Below, piece by piece: positions 43,524 to 53,413 of a stretch of 64,000 nucleotides of DNA. The stretch's first letter is position 1. Each line of letters begins with the position of its first letter. The notes beneath the pieces are model-generated. The model was not told the DNA's origin and did no database searches. It worked only from the letters and a program-made list of their open reading frames with translations. Position numbers and translations under genes: made by a program. This DNA comes from Rickettsiales bacterium Ac37b (lineage in GTDB: Bacteria; Pseudomonadota; Alphaproteobacteria; Rickettsiales; Arcanibacteraceae), in contig CP009217.2 in NCBI GenBank assembly GCA_000746585.2, positions 660,662 through 724,661 of the forward strand, read 5' to 3'.

Positions 43524-43652
43524 TTAGAGTAGATGCCTTATAATAGCATTTAAAGTAAAAACAGCTTGAAAAGATTCCCGTTTACAATATCGGATAGATA
43601 TTCCCCTCCATCTTTTAAGTTCAAGAAAAGTATTTTCTATAATATGATGTCA
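43524..43652 (-). pseudogene. C-terminal remnant of an IS5-type transposase
   Basis: The minus strand reads HHIIENTFLELKRWRGISIR, then YCKRESFQAVFTLNAIIR and HLL before TAA at 43526-43524. The pattern E-N-x-F-x-x-L-K-x-W-R-x-I-x-x-R-Y is the C-terminal DDE end of IS5/IS1031-like transposases, including the catalytic Glu. A stop lies just upstream and nothing else of the element is found, so this is a relic. The rest of 43653-43894 shows no gene. Confidence 0.7.
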
Positions 43653-43894
43653 TCGGTATAAATAGTTATAGTAAATCTAGGTAAAAGCTTATTAATAATT
43701 ACAAAAAATAACTTTAAATCTAAAAATTGATATATAGGCACGGCAATTTAAAAATAGTACTAAGTGCGCAAGGTACAAATAAGTACATGAACAAACGAGC
43801 TAACTGCATAATATTTAACTTGCCTTGTCTATAAAAGCTACCTTGCTTTAGAACACTGCGATATATATACTACTCTAAAACAAGGTTTTTATAC

Positions 43895-45286
43895 CTAAAA
43901 ATGTATGGCTTTCTCATACGCAGACAGTACAGATTCATGCATCATCTCAGATAAGGTAGGATGCGGAAATATAGTATGCATAATATCAAGCTCTGTTGCT
44001 TCCATATTTTTGGCTATAGCATACCCTTGAATAAGCTCTGTAACTTCAGCCCCAATCATATGGGCTCCCAATAATTCACCTGTTTTGGCATCAAATATAG
44101 TTTTAATTAACCCTTCTGATTCACCTAAAGCAACCGCTTTACCATTCCCTACAAATGGAAAGCGTCCAATTTTTACTTGGTAACCTGCATCTTTAGCTTG
44201 CTGTTCAGATAATCCTATACTTGCAATTTGAGGAGTACAATAAGTGCAAGCAGGTATATTTGCACGTTTCAGCTTATGTACCTCAAGACCAGCAATTTTT
44301 TCAATGCATATTATACCTTCATAACTAGCTTTATGAGCAAGCAATGGAGCTCCAACTATATCCCCAATTGCATAAACCCCTGGTTCATCTGTTGCTAAGT
44401 AGTCATTTGTAACTATACGTCCTTTATCAAATTTTATTTTTGTTTGCTCTAAACCAAGATTTTCTGTATTTGCTACAATACCAGCCGCTATTATAATTCT
44501 TTCTGCAGTGATATTTTGTTCTTTACCTTCTACATTTAGAGTAACTGTAACATTATTCTTACCTTTTTTTACTTCTTTAACTGTAGTACTAGTTAAAATA
44601 TGCATTCCTTGTTTTACAAAAGCTTTATGGGCAATTTGGGCAATTTCACTATCTTCAGCAGGTAAAATTCTATCTAGCATTTCAACGACTGTAACCTCAG
44701 CACCCATATTGCGATAGAAACTTGCAAATTCTATGCCTATGGCTCCTGAACCTACTATTAAAAGAGATTTAGGCATAGTTTCAGGTATCATTGCTTCTTT
44801 TGAGGTCCAAATTAATTTACCATCTGGTTCTAAAGGAGATACTATCCTTGGTCGAGCTCCAGTAGCGAGTATTATATGTGGTGCAGAAACTTCTGTGCTT
44901 TTACCATCTTTTTCAATAGAAACTTTATTATTACCTAATAATTTCCCATGTCCTTCAAATACAGTAACTTTGTTTTTTTTAAGCAAATGTTGAATACCGC
45001 TAGATAATTGTGCTGCAACTTTACGCGAACGTTCAACAATCTTTTTAATATCAAAAGTAATATTAGAGAGAGAAAAACCAAAATCGCTTACATTATGTAA
45101 TAAATGGTGAATTTCTGAAGATCTAAGCAAAGCTTTCGTAGGTATACAACCCCAATTTAAACATACACCACCAAGATGTTCCCGTTCAATTACTGCTACT
45201 TTCATTTTTAATTGAGCTGCACGAATAGCCGCTACATATCCACCTGGGCCACTCCCAATAATCACTACATCAAATTTTTCTGTCAT
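43895..45286 (-). CDS. lpdA: Dihydrolipoyl dehydrogenase (E3)
   Basis: Flavoprotein that re-oxidises the lipoyl groups of pyruvate and 2-oxoglutarate dehydrogenase complexes. 463 residues: FAD motif VVIIGSGPGGYVAAIRAAQL (about 6-25), redox disulfide GGVCLNWGCIPTKALL (about 40-55), NAD motif LLIVGSGAIGIEFASFYRNMGAEVTVVE (about 174-201), YAIGDIVGAPLLAHKASYEG, and the C-terminal HIFPHPTLSE with the catalytic His-Glu pair (here TIFPHPTLSE). Full length. With lipA later in the window it supports lipoate-dependent central metabolism. Confidence 0.95.
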   Translation of the reverse strand: MTEKFDVVIIGSGPGGYVAAIRAAQLKMKVAVIEREHLGGVCLNWGCIPTKALLRSSEIHHLLHNVSDFGFSLSNITFDIKKIVERSRKVAAQLSSGIQHLLKKNKVTVFEGHGKLLGNNKVSIEKDGKSTEVSAPHIILATGARPRIVSPLEPDGKLIWTSKEAMIPETMPKSLLIVGSGAIGIEFASFYRNMGAEVTVVEMLDRILPAEDSEIAQIAHKAFVKQGMHILTSTTVKEVKKGKNNVTVTLNVEGKEQNITAERIIIAAGIVANTENLGLEQTKIKFDKGRIVTNDYLATDEPGVYAIGDIVGAPLLAHKASYEGIICIEKIAGLEVHKLKRANIPACTYCTPQIASIGLSEQQAKDAGYQVKIGRFPFVGNGKAVALGESEGLIKTIFDAKTGELLGAHMIGAEVTELIQGYAIAKNMEATELDIMHTIFPHPTLSEMMHESVLSAYEKAIHF

Positions 45287-45319
45287 AACTTACTAATGCT
45301 CCTTTTTTTAAGAAACTTA

Positions 45320-46216
45320 TTATCTATAAAGCGTATTATATTTATATTTTTCTATATACAATATGTAAAGACTACTACCTAAAATAATAGTTGCCCCTAT
45401 GATACTATATAAGTCAGGTGTGTCATTAAAGAATAAATATGCTAAAATAATTGTAAAACATATTCTGCTAAATGTAAAAGGTGCAACAACCATAATATCT
45501 GCGTGGTAATATGACCAAGTCAAAGAAAGGTGATTAATTAAAAATAGTAAACCTATAACCATTACCCACGTTATTTGAGATATAGTAGGTGTTGTCCATA
45601 CCATTAATGCTAAAGGCAAGGAAAATAGCGCCATACATAAAGTATTATAAAAAGTTTGTGCTCCTATATGTTCTTTATCAGATTGTATTTTACTTACTAT
45701 ATCAGTAAGTGCCCATATACAAGCTGTTACTAAGGTCAATAATCCGCCTAATTGTATTCTATTAAAGTATTCTAAATTTGGATGTAGCGCTATAATAGCT
45801 CCCAAAAACCCTATAGATAAAGCCATAATATGCTGACTAGTTAATTTTTCTTGGAGAAATATAGCAGCAGCAATAACAGAAAATAAAGGTGTAGTATAGC
45901 TTATAGCGGTAGCCTCTACTATTGGAGTAATTTTTAACACATAAAACCATAGAATCAGGCTAATTGTTGTGAGAATAGAACGAAGTATATAAAGTTTAGG
46001 AACATTAATCTGCAAATTTTCTCGTTTCGTATAAAAAACCCATGGGAACAAACATAGCAGTCTTACTAACATAGTAAGAAAGAGAATTTCAAAAATATGT
46101 ATTTGATGAGAAATTTTACTAATCATCATGGAAATGATAGTAAATACTAAACATTTGAGTAACATCCACGCTATGCCACGTATATTTTTCTTGAAAGTAT
46201 TAACTGTTATATACAT
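45320..46216 (-). CDS. DMT-superfamily (EamA) transporter
   Basis: 298 residues with about ten membrane helices in two EamA halves (about 15-140 and 150-288). RSILTTISLILWFYVLKITPIVEATAISYTTPLFSVIAAAIFLQEKLTSQHIMALSIGFLGAIIALHP is the conserved first-repeat core, and FTFSRICFTIILAYLFFNDTPDLYSIIGATIILGSSLYILYIEK the second. Related Rickettsiales proteins carry S-adenosylmethionine, other metabolites or unknown substrates, so the substrate is not assigned. Divergent from the unknown membrane gene at 46288 with a 71-nt space. Confidence 0.85.
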   Translation of the reverse strand: MYITVNTFKKNIRGIAWMLLKCLVFTIISMMISKISHQIHIFEILFLTMLVRLLCLFPWVFYTKRENLQINVPKLYILRSILTTISLILWFYVLKITPIVEATAISYTTPLFSVIAAAIFLQEKLTSQHIMALSIGFLGAIIALHPNLEYFNRIQLGGLLTLVTACIWALTDIVSKIQSDKEHIGAQTFYNTLCMALFSLPLALMVWTTPTISQITWVMVIGLLFLINHLSLTWSYYHADIMVVAPFTFSRICFTIILAYLFFNDTPDLYSIIGATIILGSSLYILYIEKYKYNTLYR

Positions 46217-46287
46217 TTATTATCTTCTTTATAACAACTTACATATACATTATACTAAAATAATACGTATAATGTAATCATTATTAA

Positions 46288-47235
46288 ATGTATATGAATA
46301 TTTTGATTAAAAATTTTAATACTGATCATTTAAATATATTAATGATACTTGTATCATTTTGTATAGCATCGGTTGCTCCCCTAGAACTCTTATTATTATC
46401 GTATGCTTTTCTGGGGCCAGCACATTATTTAACAGAAATATCATGGCTTCATGATAAACAATACTTTACTAATCATGCCTATGATTACACCGTTTTATAT
46501 ATCTTAACGCTCTTACTGTTTCTATTACCATCGTTTTCTATGATTTTATTAATTAGTGCAGTATGCTATTCCTGTATTTCCATTATATATAGCATACGTA
46601 ATCACTGGTGGGGCAAGGTTTTTATTCTCACTATCTATACAATAGTAATTTTATGCTTTCATCATTTGCCTATCATTAATACATTTTTATTATTTTTACC
46701 TACTCTAATACATGTATTCTGTTTTACATTACTATTCATGCTAGCAGGTACTCTCAAAAATCCTAGTACAGCTGGATTTTGTTCAGTAATATTATTATTA
46801 CTCTGTCCTCTGGGTTTCTTTATGCTAGACCATATGTCTATTAATTTACCTTATTATAATTCAGTATATGCTCAAGATAACATACATAATTTAAGTAATA
46901 TTATTAAACCATTTACTGACATAATAATAGATAACCATATAATGCATGATACAAATTACGTTATAAGATTTATAGCTTTTGCTTATTTTTATCATTATTT
47001 AAACTGGTTTGGCAAAACAAAAGTTATTAAATGGCATAAAATTTCTTTAAAACGTAAAATAATTATTACAGTGATATATATTACTTCTATAATGGTGTAT
47101 TATTATAATTATCGTTTAGGTTTTGCTATATTATTATATCTAAGTTTTTTACATGTTATTTTAGAATTACCATTAAATTTTTTGACATTACGCCGTATAA
47201 TTGGCATAATCACTCCACATTTTAGGCGCTATTAA
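46288..47235 (+). CDS. Unknown polytopic membrane protein with conserved-looking His/Glu positions
   Basis: 315 residues, about eight or nine membrane segments. I do not recognise a named family. Histidines and acids recur near helix ends: GPAHYLTEISWLHDKQYF (His46, Glu50, His55), HH at 125-126, His142, FAYFYHYLNWFGKTKVIKWH (His236, His250) and FLHVILELPLNF (His289, Glu293). This distribution would suit an integral-membrane metal enzyme, as in Brp/Blh or fatty-acid hydroxylase-like folds, but there is no canonical HxxHH cluster. The ATG at 46288 or 46294 may be the start. A single gene, 84 nt upstream of ileS on the same strand. Confidence 0.6.
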   Translation: MYMNILIKNFNTDHLNILMILVSFCIASVAPLELLLLSYAFLGPAHYLTEISWLHDKQYFTNHAYDYTVLYILTLLLFLLPSFSMILLISAVCYSCISIIYSIRNHWWGKVFILTIYTIVILCFHHLPIINTFLLFLPTLIHVFCFTLLFMLAGTLKNPSTAGFCSVILLLLCPLGFFMLDHMSINLPYYNSVYAQDNIHNLSNIIKPFTDIIIDNHIMHDTNYVIRFIAFAYFYHYLNWFGKTKVIKWHKISLKRKIIITVIYITSIMVYYYNYRLGFAILLYLSFLHVILELPLNFLTLRRIIGIITPHFRRY

Positions 47236-47319
47236 CTCAAAGCCTTATTATCTGGCATCTCAGAAAGATTTTGGTTAATATTATTGTACCTTAAATAAAT
47301 ATTTAATATTGTTAGTTAT

Positions 47320-50300
47320 ATGAACACTGAAAAATTATATCCTCAAGTCGATTCTAATCCTAGTTTTGCTGCAATAGAAGAAAAAATACTGAAGTTTTGG
47401 CAACAAAATAATATATTCCAAGCTTCAATAGATCAGCGCAATCATCAGTCCGAATTTGTTTTTTATGATGGACCTCCATTTGCGAATGGGCTTCCTCATT
47501 ATGGACATTTGCTCACAGGTTTTATGAAAGATCTCATTGCTAGGTATCAAACTATGCAAAGCAAAAGAGTAGAAAGAAGATTTGGCTGGGATTGTCATGG
47601 TCTTCCTGCTGAAATGGCGGTAGAAAAAGAGCTCCAACTATCTGGATATGCACAAATTGTAGAATTTGGTATTGAAAAATTTAATAAACAGTGTGCAACT
47701 TCTGTGCTGAGATATACCTCAGAGTGGGAACAATATGTTAATAGACAAGGTCGCTGGGTTGATTTAGAAAATGATTATAAAACCATGGATACGGATTTTA
47801 TGGAATCAGTATTATGGGCCTTTAAGCAGCTTTATGGCAAAGGATTAATTTATGAATCTATGCGTGTTATGCCCTATTCATGGGCATGTGAAGCACCTTT
47901 ATCTAATTTTGAAACAAGATTAGATAATTCATATAGAGAACGTACTGATAAAGCTATTACTGTAACTTTTACGTTAAATAATAGGCCTCAATCAGCACCA
48001 GAGGGCTGTAAAGCTTATAAAGTGCTCGCATGGACTACCACACCTTGGACTCTGCCTTCAAATTTAGCACTTGCCGTTAATAAGGATATAAAATATGTTT
48101 ATATTGTTAAAAATGAAGAATGTTTTATTATAGCAGAAACTTTATATCATAAATATACTAAAGAGCTTGGGTTAGATAAAGAGAATCCGCCTAATATAAG
48201 TTTAGGGGAAGAATTAATAGGTTTAACTTACGAACCTTTATTTCCTTATTTTAGTCATCATGATAATGCTTTTAAAATCCTTGAAGGAGAATTTGTTACA
48301 GAGCATGATGGTACAGGTATAGTACATATGGCTCCTGGCTTTGGTGAGGACGATTATGTATTATGTACTAAACATAATATTTCTATAGTATGTCCTGTAG
48401 ATAGCCGTGGCAAATTCACTCGTGAAGTATCAGATTATGCAGGAATGTTAGTATTTGATGCAATTGATGAAATAATCAAATCATTAAAATTATCAGGTCA
48501 TTTAATAAAAATTGAACAATTTGTACATAATTATCCTCATTGTTGGCGTACCGATACTCCATTAATATATAAAGCTTTGCCATCATGGTATGTCGAAGTG
48601 ACTAAAATTAAAGAACAATTGATTAAGAATAATCAGCAAATTAATTGGGTTCCAGAGCATGTCAAAAATGGATTATTTGGCAAATGGCTTGAAAATGTAC
48701 GAGATTGGTCCATTAGTCGTAATCGTTTCTGGGGTACACCTATCCCTGTTTGGAAATCAGATAATCCTTTATATCCGCGTATAGACGTATATGGCTCAAT
48801 AGAAGAATTAGAGAAAGACTTTAAAGTTAAAATTGATGATTTGCATAAACCCTTTATTGATACTTTAACACGTCCTAATCCAGATGATCCTAGTGGTAAA
48901 TCAATGATGGTACGTGTTACAGATGTATTTGACTGTTGGTTTGAGAGTGGATCTATGCCCTATGCACAAATCCATTATCCTTTTGAGAATAAAGAAAGAT
49001 TTGAAAAGAATTTTCCAGCTGATTTTATAGTAGAATATTCTGCCCAAACTAGAGGTTGGTTTTATACACTTTTAGTACTTTCTACAGCTTTATTTGATAA
49101 GCCTCCTTTCTTAAATTGCGTATGTCATGGGGTAATACTTGATGAAAAAGGACAAAAATTATCTAAGCGCCTGAATAATTATCAAGATCCTATGGAGATT
49201 TTTGCAACATTTGGGGCAGATGCATTACGTTTCTTTATGATGTCATCACCTGTGATGCGAGGCCAAGAATTACTAATTGATAAAGAAGGTCGTATGTTAA
49301 AAGATACCATACGCCTTGTAATAAAACCTATTTGGAATTCTTATAATTTTTTTACTTTATATGCTAATGCTGATAATATAAAAGCTGTTTATTCAGTGGC
49401 TTCACCGAATATTATGGATCAGTACATCTTATCTAAAACTCAAGAAGTAGTGACTCAGGTAATAAAGGCATTAGATAATTATGATACTCCAAGTAGTTGT
49501 GCTCTTATTCAAGATTTTTTTGAAATACTCACCAACTGGTATATTAGAAGAAACCGTAATCGTTTTTGGAAAACAAACTATGATGATGATAAACAGCATG
49601 CTTATAATACTCTATATACTGTATTAAATATAATGTGTAAAGTATGTGCTCCTTTACTTCCTTTTATTACTGAAGAAATTTATTTAGGTTTAGAAACAGG
49701 AGGCAAGCTTATATCATCTAGTTCTGTACATTTAACTAATTTCCCAACTGCCCAAGATATTAGGTATGATGCTAAATTAGTATCTAATATGGACCGTACA
49801 CGAGATATATGTAGTAGCATTTTGGCCGTGCGTAATAATAATAATATAAAAACTCGTACACCTTTAGAAGAAGCTACAGTTTTAGGTGCAAATGTTATCC
49901 ATCTTACAAAATTTGTGGATCTTATTAAAGATGAAACGAACATAAAACAATTAAATCTTTCTGAAAATATAGATGATCAAGCTAGTTTTAAGCTTCAGCT
50001 TAATTTTACAGTACTTGGAAAAAGGTTACCTAATAAAATAAAAGAATTAATAACTGCAAGTAAAGCTAATAATTGGTATAAAGACTCTGATAGTTCTTTA
50101 GAAATAGCTGGTGAAAAGCTTAATAATGATGAATTTAATATCATTTTAGCTCCTAAAAATACACAAAATTCTATGGCTCTTAGTAGTAATGATGCTTTAG
50201 TAACTGTAAATCTTAATATTACTGAAGATCTTAAATTAGAAGGTATGGCACGTGATTTAGTTAGATTAATACAACAATCACGTAAAGAAGCCAATTTAAA

Positions 50301-50502
50301 TATTTCAGATCGTATTGCATTAAATTTAACAACAGATAGCGAGCTTAGTAAAGCTATCAGCCAGTTTTCTAGTTACATAGGAGAACAAACTCTTTCTACT
50401 CTAATGTTAAATAAAAAAGAATTGCAACAAGATTTTACGTATAAATATGAACATATCTTAGATAATGATAAGGTAATTATAGAATTTTCTGTAATGTCAT
50501 AG
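47320..50502 (+). CDS. ileS: Isoleucyl-tRNA synthetase, eukaryotic-type (IleS2)
   Basis: Charges tRNA-Ile. 1060 residues, longer than the common bacterial IleS1 (about 930). The HIGH motif reads PPFANGLPHYGH (about 52-63) and the KMSKS motif DEKGQKLSKRLNNYQDP (about 608-624); the HYGH and KxSKR forms and the length mark the eukaryotic/IleS2 type, which is known in Rickettsiales. The CP1 editing domain (TTPWTLPSNLALAV, GTGIVHMAPGFGEDDY) is intact. A long C-terminal extension replaces the zinc-binding tail of IleS1. The tRNA-Ile gene lies about 2 kb downstream, on the opposite strand. Confidence 0.95.
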   Translation: MNTEKLYPQVDSNPSFAAIEEKILKFWQQNNIFQASIDQRNHQSEFVFYDGPPFANGLPHYGHLLTGFMKDLIARYQTMQSKRVERRFGWDCHGLPAEMAVEKELQLSGYAQIVEFGIEKFNKQCATSVLRYTSEWEQYVNRQGRWVDLENDYKTMDTDFMESVLWAFKQLYGKGLIYESMRVMPYSWACEAPLSNFETRLDNSYRERTDKAITVTFTLNNRPQSAPEGCKAYKVLAWTTTPWTLPSNLALAVNKDIKYVYIVKNEECFIIAETLYHKYTKELGLDKENPPNISLGEELIGLTYEPLFPYFSHHDNAFKILEGEFVTEHDGTGIVHMAPGFGEDDYVLCTKHNISIVCPVDSRGKFTREVSDYAGMLVFDAIDEIIKSLKLSGHLIKIEQFVHNYPHCWRTDTPLIYKALPSWYVEVTKIKEQLIKNNQQINWVPEHVKNGLFGKWLENVRDWSISRNRFWGTPIPVWKSDNPLYPRIDVYGSIEELEKDFKVKIDDLHKPFIDTLTRPNPDDPSGKSMMVRVTDVFDCWFESGSMPYAQIHYPFENKERFEKNFPADFIVEYSAQTRGWFYTLLVLSTALFDKPPFLNCVCHGVILDEKGQKLSKRLNNYQDPMEIFATFGADALRFFMMSSPVMRGQELLIDKEGRMLKDTIRLVIKPIWNSYNFFTLYANADNIKAVYSVASPNIMDQYILSKTQEVVTQVIKALDNYDTPSSCALIQDFFEILTNWYIRRNRNRFWKTNYDDDKQHAYNTLYTVLNIMCKVCAPLLPFITEEIYLGLETGGKLISSSSVHLTNFPTAQDIRYDAKLVSNMDRTRDICSSILAVRNNNNIKTRTPLEEATVLGANVIHLTKFVDLIKDETNIKQLNLSENIDDQASFKLQLNFTVLGKRLPNKIKELITASKANNWYKDSDSSLEIAGEKLNNDEFNIILAPKNTQNSMALSSNDALVTVNLNITEDLKLEGMARDLVRLIQQSRKEANLNISDRIALNLTTDSELSKAISQFSSYIGEQTLSTLMLNKKELQQDFTYKYEHILDNDKVIIEFSVMS

Positions 50503-50593
50503 ATTTATAACTGAAACAGTTTATATAAAATATTGATATAAAAGTAATTTATAGTATGTTTAAGAGATTAACATAATTAACTAAAAGCTAAAT

Positions 50594-51586
50594 ATGAAAA
50601 GACAAATTGGAGTTATAGGAGGAGGAGCATGGGCTACAGCACTTAGCATGATATCCGCACAAGCTACGCAAAATGTTATATTATGGACACGTAACGAAAA
50701 TGTTGTTATGAGCATTAATGCCTTGCATACAAATAGCCAATATTTGTCCAACGTAACATTACCTATCAATATCCATGCTACTAACAATTTAAAGGATATA
50801 CTGTCTTGTGAATTAATAATAATTGCTATACCAGCCCAAAGTTTGCGAGATATTATCTTAGAATTACAAAAGCTAGACATAAATACTCATATACCTTTAA
50901 TTATATGTTGTAAGGGAGTTGAGCAACAGAGCTTATTACTCATGAGTGAAGTAGTACAAGAGATTTTGCCTCTTCAGCAAATAGCTGTGTTATCAGGCCC
51001 GAATTTTGCAGATGAAATAGCAGAAGGGTTACCCGCAGCCACGAGCCTTGCAGCACTTGAGCTCAAGCTTGCTAGACACCTGGCAGAAAATTTAAGTAAT
51101 CATAATTTGAAAATATACTATACAGATGATATTATTAGTGTCCAATTAGGTGGAGCCGTTAAAAATGTCATTGCAATTGCAAGCGGAATAATTACTGGCA
51201 AAAATTTAGGAGAAAATGCTAGAGCAGCTTTAATTACTAGGAGTATAGCTGAGATTAAAAGATTGTGCATTGCAAAAGGTGGAAATGCAGAGACATTAAT
51301 GGGGCTTGCAGGAATTGGGGATTTATTACTTACTTGCAGTAGTAATAAATCGCGCAACATGTCTTTCGGTATAGAACTTAGTAAAGGTAAATCTTTACAA
51401 TCAATCCAAAACTCTGGCCCTAAAATTGTAGAAGGGGTGATATCAGCAAAATCTATTTATGAGTTATCATTAAAACTTGGTATAGAAATGCCTATATGTA
51501 AATCTGTATATCAAATATTATACGAATCTGCTAGTATTGAAAACACTATTAATTCGTTACTTAAACGTCCTGTATGTAATGAATAA
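50594..51586 (+). CDS. gpsA: NAD(P)-dependent glycerol-3-phosphate dehydrogenase
   Basis: Reduces dihydroxyacetone phosphate to sn-glycerol-3-phosphate, the backbone for phospholipids. 330 residues: dinucleotide motif IGVIGGGAWATALSMI (about 4-19), CKGVEQQSLLLMSEV, VLSGPNFADEIAEGLPAATSLA, the active-site region QLGGAVKNVIAIASGIITGKNLGENARAALITRSIAEI (with catalytic Lys in GAVKN) and MGLAGIGDLLLTCSSNKSRN. Complete. Its last codons overlap the prmC start. Product feeds PlsY, encoded at the far end of the window. Confidence 0.95.
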   Translation: MKRQIGVIGGGAWATALSMISAQATQNVILWTRNENVVMSINALHTNSQYLSNVTLPINIHATNNLKDILSCELIIIAIPAQSLRDIILELQKLDINTHIPLIICCKGVEQQSLLLMSEVVQEILPLQQIAVLSGPNFADEIAEGLPAATSLAALELKLARHLAENLSNHNLKIYYTDDIISVQLGGAVKNVIAIASGIITGKNLGENARAALITRSIAEIKRLCIAKGGNAETLMGLAGIGDLLLTCSSNKSRNMSFGIELSKGKSLQSIQNSGPKIVEGVISAKSIYELSLKLGIEMPICKSVYQILYESASIENTINSLLKRPVCNE

Positions 51587-52445
51587 TACTCCTACTATAA
51601 AATCAGCTTTGGTTTATGGAAAACAAGAACTTTTAAATGCAGGTATAGCAAGTTATAACTTGGATGCTAGATTATTATTAGCTCATATTCTTAATTATTC
51701 TATAGAAAAGCTCATTATTTCTTTGGAAAAAACTCTTACTCACAATGAGTGGTTATTCTATCAACAGTTAATAACAAGGCGTACAAAGTTTGAACCAATA
51801 GTACATCTAACAGGTATAAAGGAATTTTTTAGTCTAGAGTTTAGGGTAAATAAAAATACTCTAATTCCTAGACCAGATAGTGAAACTCTTATTGAGACTG
51901 TTTTAAAATATTTTCCTGATAAAAGTGTTCCCCTAAAAATACTTGATTTAGGTACTGGTACAGGATGTTTAATACTAACCTTACTTAATTTATACTTTAA
52001 TTCAACTGGCCTTGGTATAGATCTTTCAATTGAAGCTCTTAAAATAGCACGTTTTAATAGTATACACTTAACTCTAGATAGTTATGTTTTATTTGTACAA
52101 AATAGCTGGTGTAACTCATTATCTAATCAAGCAAAATACGATGTTATTATTTCAAATCCTCCATATATTAGCCACGAAGAATTGCAAAAGCTAGATAATG
52201 AAGTGAAAGATTATGAACCAAATTTAGCCTTAGATGGTGGGCAAGATGGACTAGACTGTTATAGGGAGATTGCTTCTACTATAATTGACTTTCTAAGCAA
52301 GAATGGTAAAATTTTCTTAGAAATAGGTCAGGGTCAAGAGGAAAGTGTAAAACAAATATTTAAAGCTCATAATATGAATTGTATTTCCGAGCATAAAGAT
52401 TTAAATCAAATTATACGTTGTTTAGTTTTTGAAAGACACCATTGA
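51579..52445 (+). CDS. prmC: Peptide chain release factor N5-glutamine methyltransferase
   Basis: Methylates the GGQ glutamine of RF1/RF2. 288 residues from ATG 51579 (overlapping the gpsA stop by 8 nt; a longer frame from 51537 is unlikely). N-terminal helical domain, then the substrate-binding FSLEFRVNKNTLIPRPDSE, SAM motif ILDLGTGTGCLILTLL and the diagnostic NPPY in DVIISNPPYISHEEL, followed by EPNLALDGGQDGLDCYREI. All key residues present. Confidence 0.93.
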   Translation: MNNTPTIKSALVYGKQELLNAGIASYNLDARLLLAHILNYSIEKLIISLEKTLTHNEWLFYQQLITRRTKFEPIVHLTGIKEFFSLEFRVNKNTLIPRPDSETLIETVLKYFPDKSVPLKILDLGTGTGCLILTLLNLYFNSTGLGIDLSIEALKIARFNSIHLTLDSYVLFVQNSWCNSLSNQAKYDVIISNPPYISHEELQKLDNEVKDYEPNLALDGGQDGLDCYREIASTIIDFLSKNGKIFLEIGQGQEESVKQIFKAHNMNCISEHKDLNQIIRCLVFERHH

Positions 52446-52456
52446 TATCAGAACAA

Positions 52457-52533
<77 letters not shown>

Positions 52534-52717
52534 CTATTTCCTTATGGAAATAAAGAAAAAATTATCGATAAGCTGTAATATAAACAAGACTAAACTTTTA
52601 TACAAGCTTTTTTTCTTATATAGTTTTTAATTTAATTAAGGAGAGAGTCATTCGTTACTTCTATACTCATTAGTCCATAACATCTCCCCCTCATCCTCAA
52701 ATTAACAACCTATAGTT

Positions 52718-53215
52718 TTAACATAGAATATGGTTATCAATTGTTAAATCCAGATCATAATCTCCATAAACTTTGATATTATTAGTAGTTTGTTCTATAT
52801 CTATATTCCAAACTGTCCCACTATAATTTTGATCTTGCTCTTTATAAGATTCTGTAACATTTTTAATATTTAATAAAGAAGCTGTTTCATCTGAAATTTT
52901 ATTATAAGATAATAGGTTAATTAGATCATCATGTTGAAAATTATGAATAGCAAATACTGTTGGTATTCCTTCTGCTTTACATGCTTTTTCCATATGATTG
53001 AGATTTAAAGGTACGTGATATATATTAATTATTTTTTCCCCAAATAACTCTGGAGCGCCCATATAATCTAAACAATTACTTATACATTCACCTCTATCAT
53101 TTGTTACAGTTAATCCCTCAAAAAGCAACGTTCCATCTCCAAAATGATTTAGATATTTGCTATAACCTTTTTGCTCTAAAATGGTTTGTAAGTTTTCTAA
53201 CGAATCAATATTCAT
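52718..53215 (-). CDS. Unknown protein, paralog 1 of a tandem pair
   Basis: 165 residues, no recognised family. It shares layout and many positions with the gene at 53414-53917: an N-terminal helix with GYSKYLNH, then CISNCLDYMGA, the strongest block INIYHVPLNLNHMEKACKAEG, LLNIKNVTESYK, YSGTVWNIDIEQTTNNIKVYG and a tail DLDLTIDNHILC. The C-terminal Cys and the two or three internal Cys (CISNC, KACK) are retained in the partner, except for one. No signal peptide or membrane helix. Probably a soluble alpha/beta domain and a lineage-restricted duplication. Confidence 0.65.
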   Translation of the reverse strand: MNIDSLENLQTILEQKGYSKYLNHFGDGTLLFEGLTVTNDRGECISNCLDYMGAPELFGEKIINIYHVPLNLNHMEKACKAEGIPTVFAIHNFQHDDLINLLSYNKISDETASLLNIKNVTESYKEQDQNYSGTVWNIDIEQTTNNIKVYGDYDLDLTIDNHILC

Positions 53216-53413
53216 GTGTTACCTCTCGAATGATATTAATAGTGTAAATCTATTATAGCTTAATTTATTACCGAATACTATAAATTATCTAAAAAATTAA
53301 TCTAAAATGTGCTAATAGTTTATATATTTAAATATCCATGAGGCTAGAAATATCAAAGTTAGGGCCTATTTTAGTATTTAGTCTATCTATAGTAAATTAA
53401 GCCCTAAAATTTA

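Noticed and set aside
53388-53402. TATAGTAAATTAAGC next to the second unknown paralog as a MITE
   Set aside because: Only one end is present; no matching right end or central hairpin nearby, so it is at most a relic.
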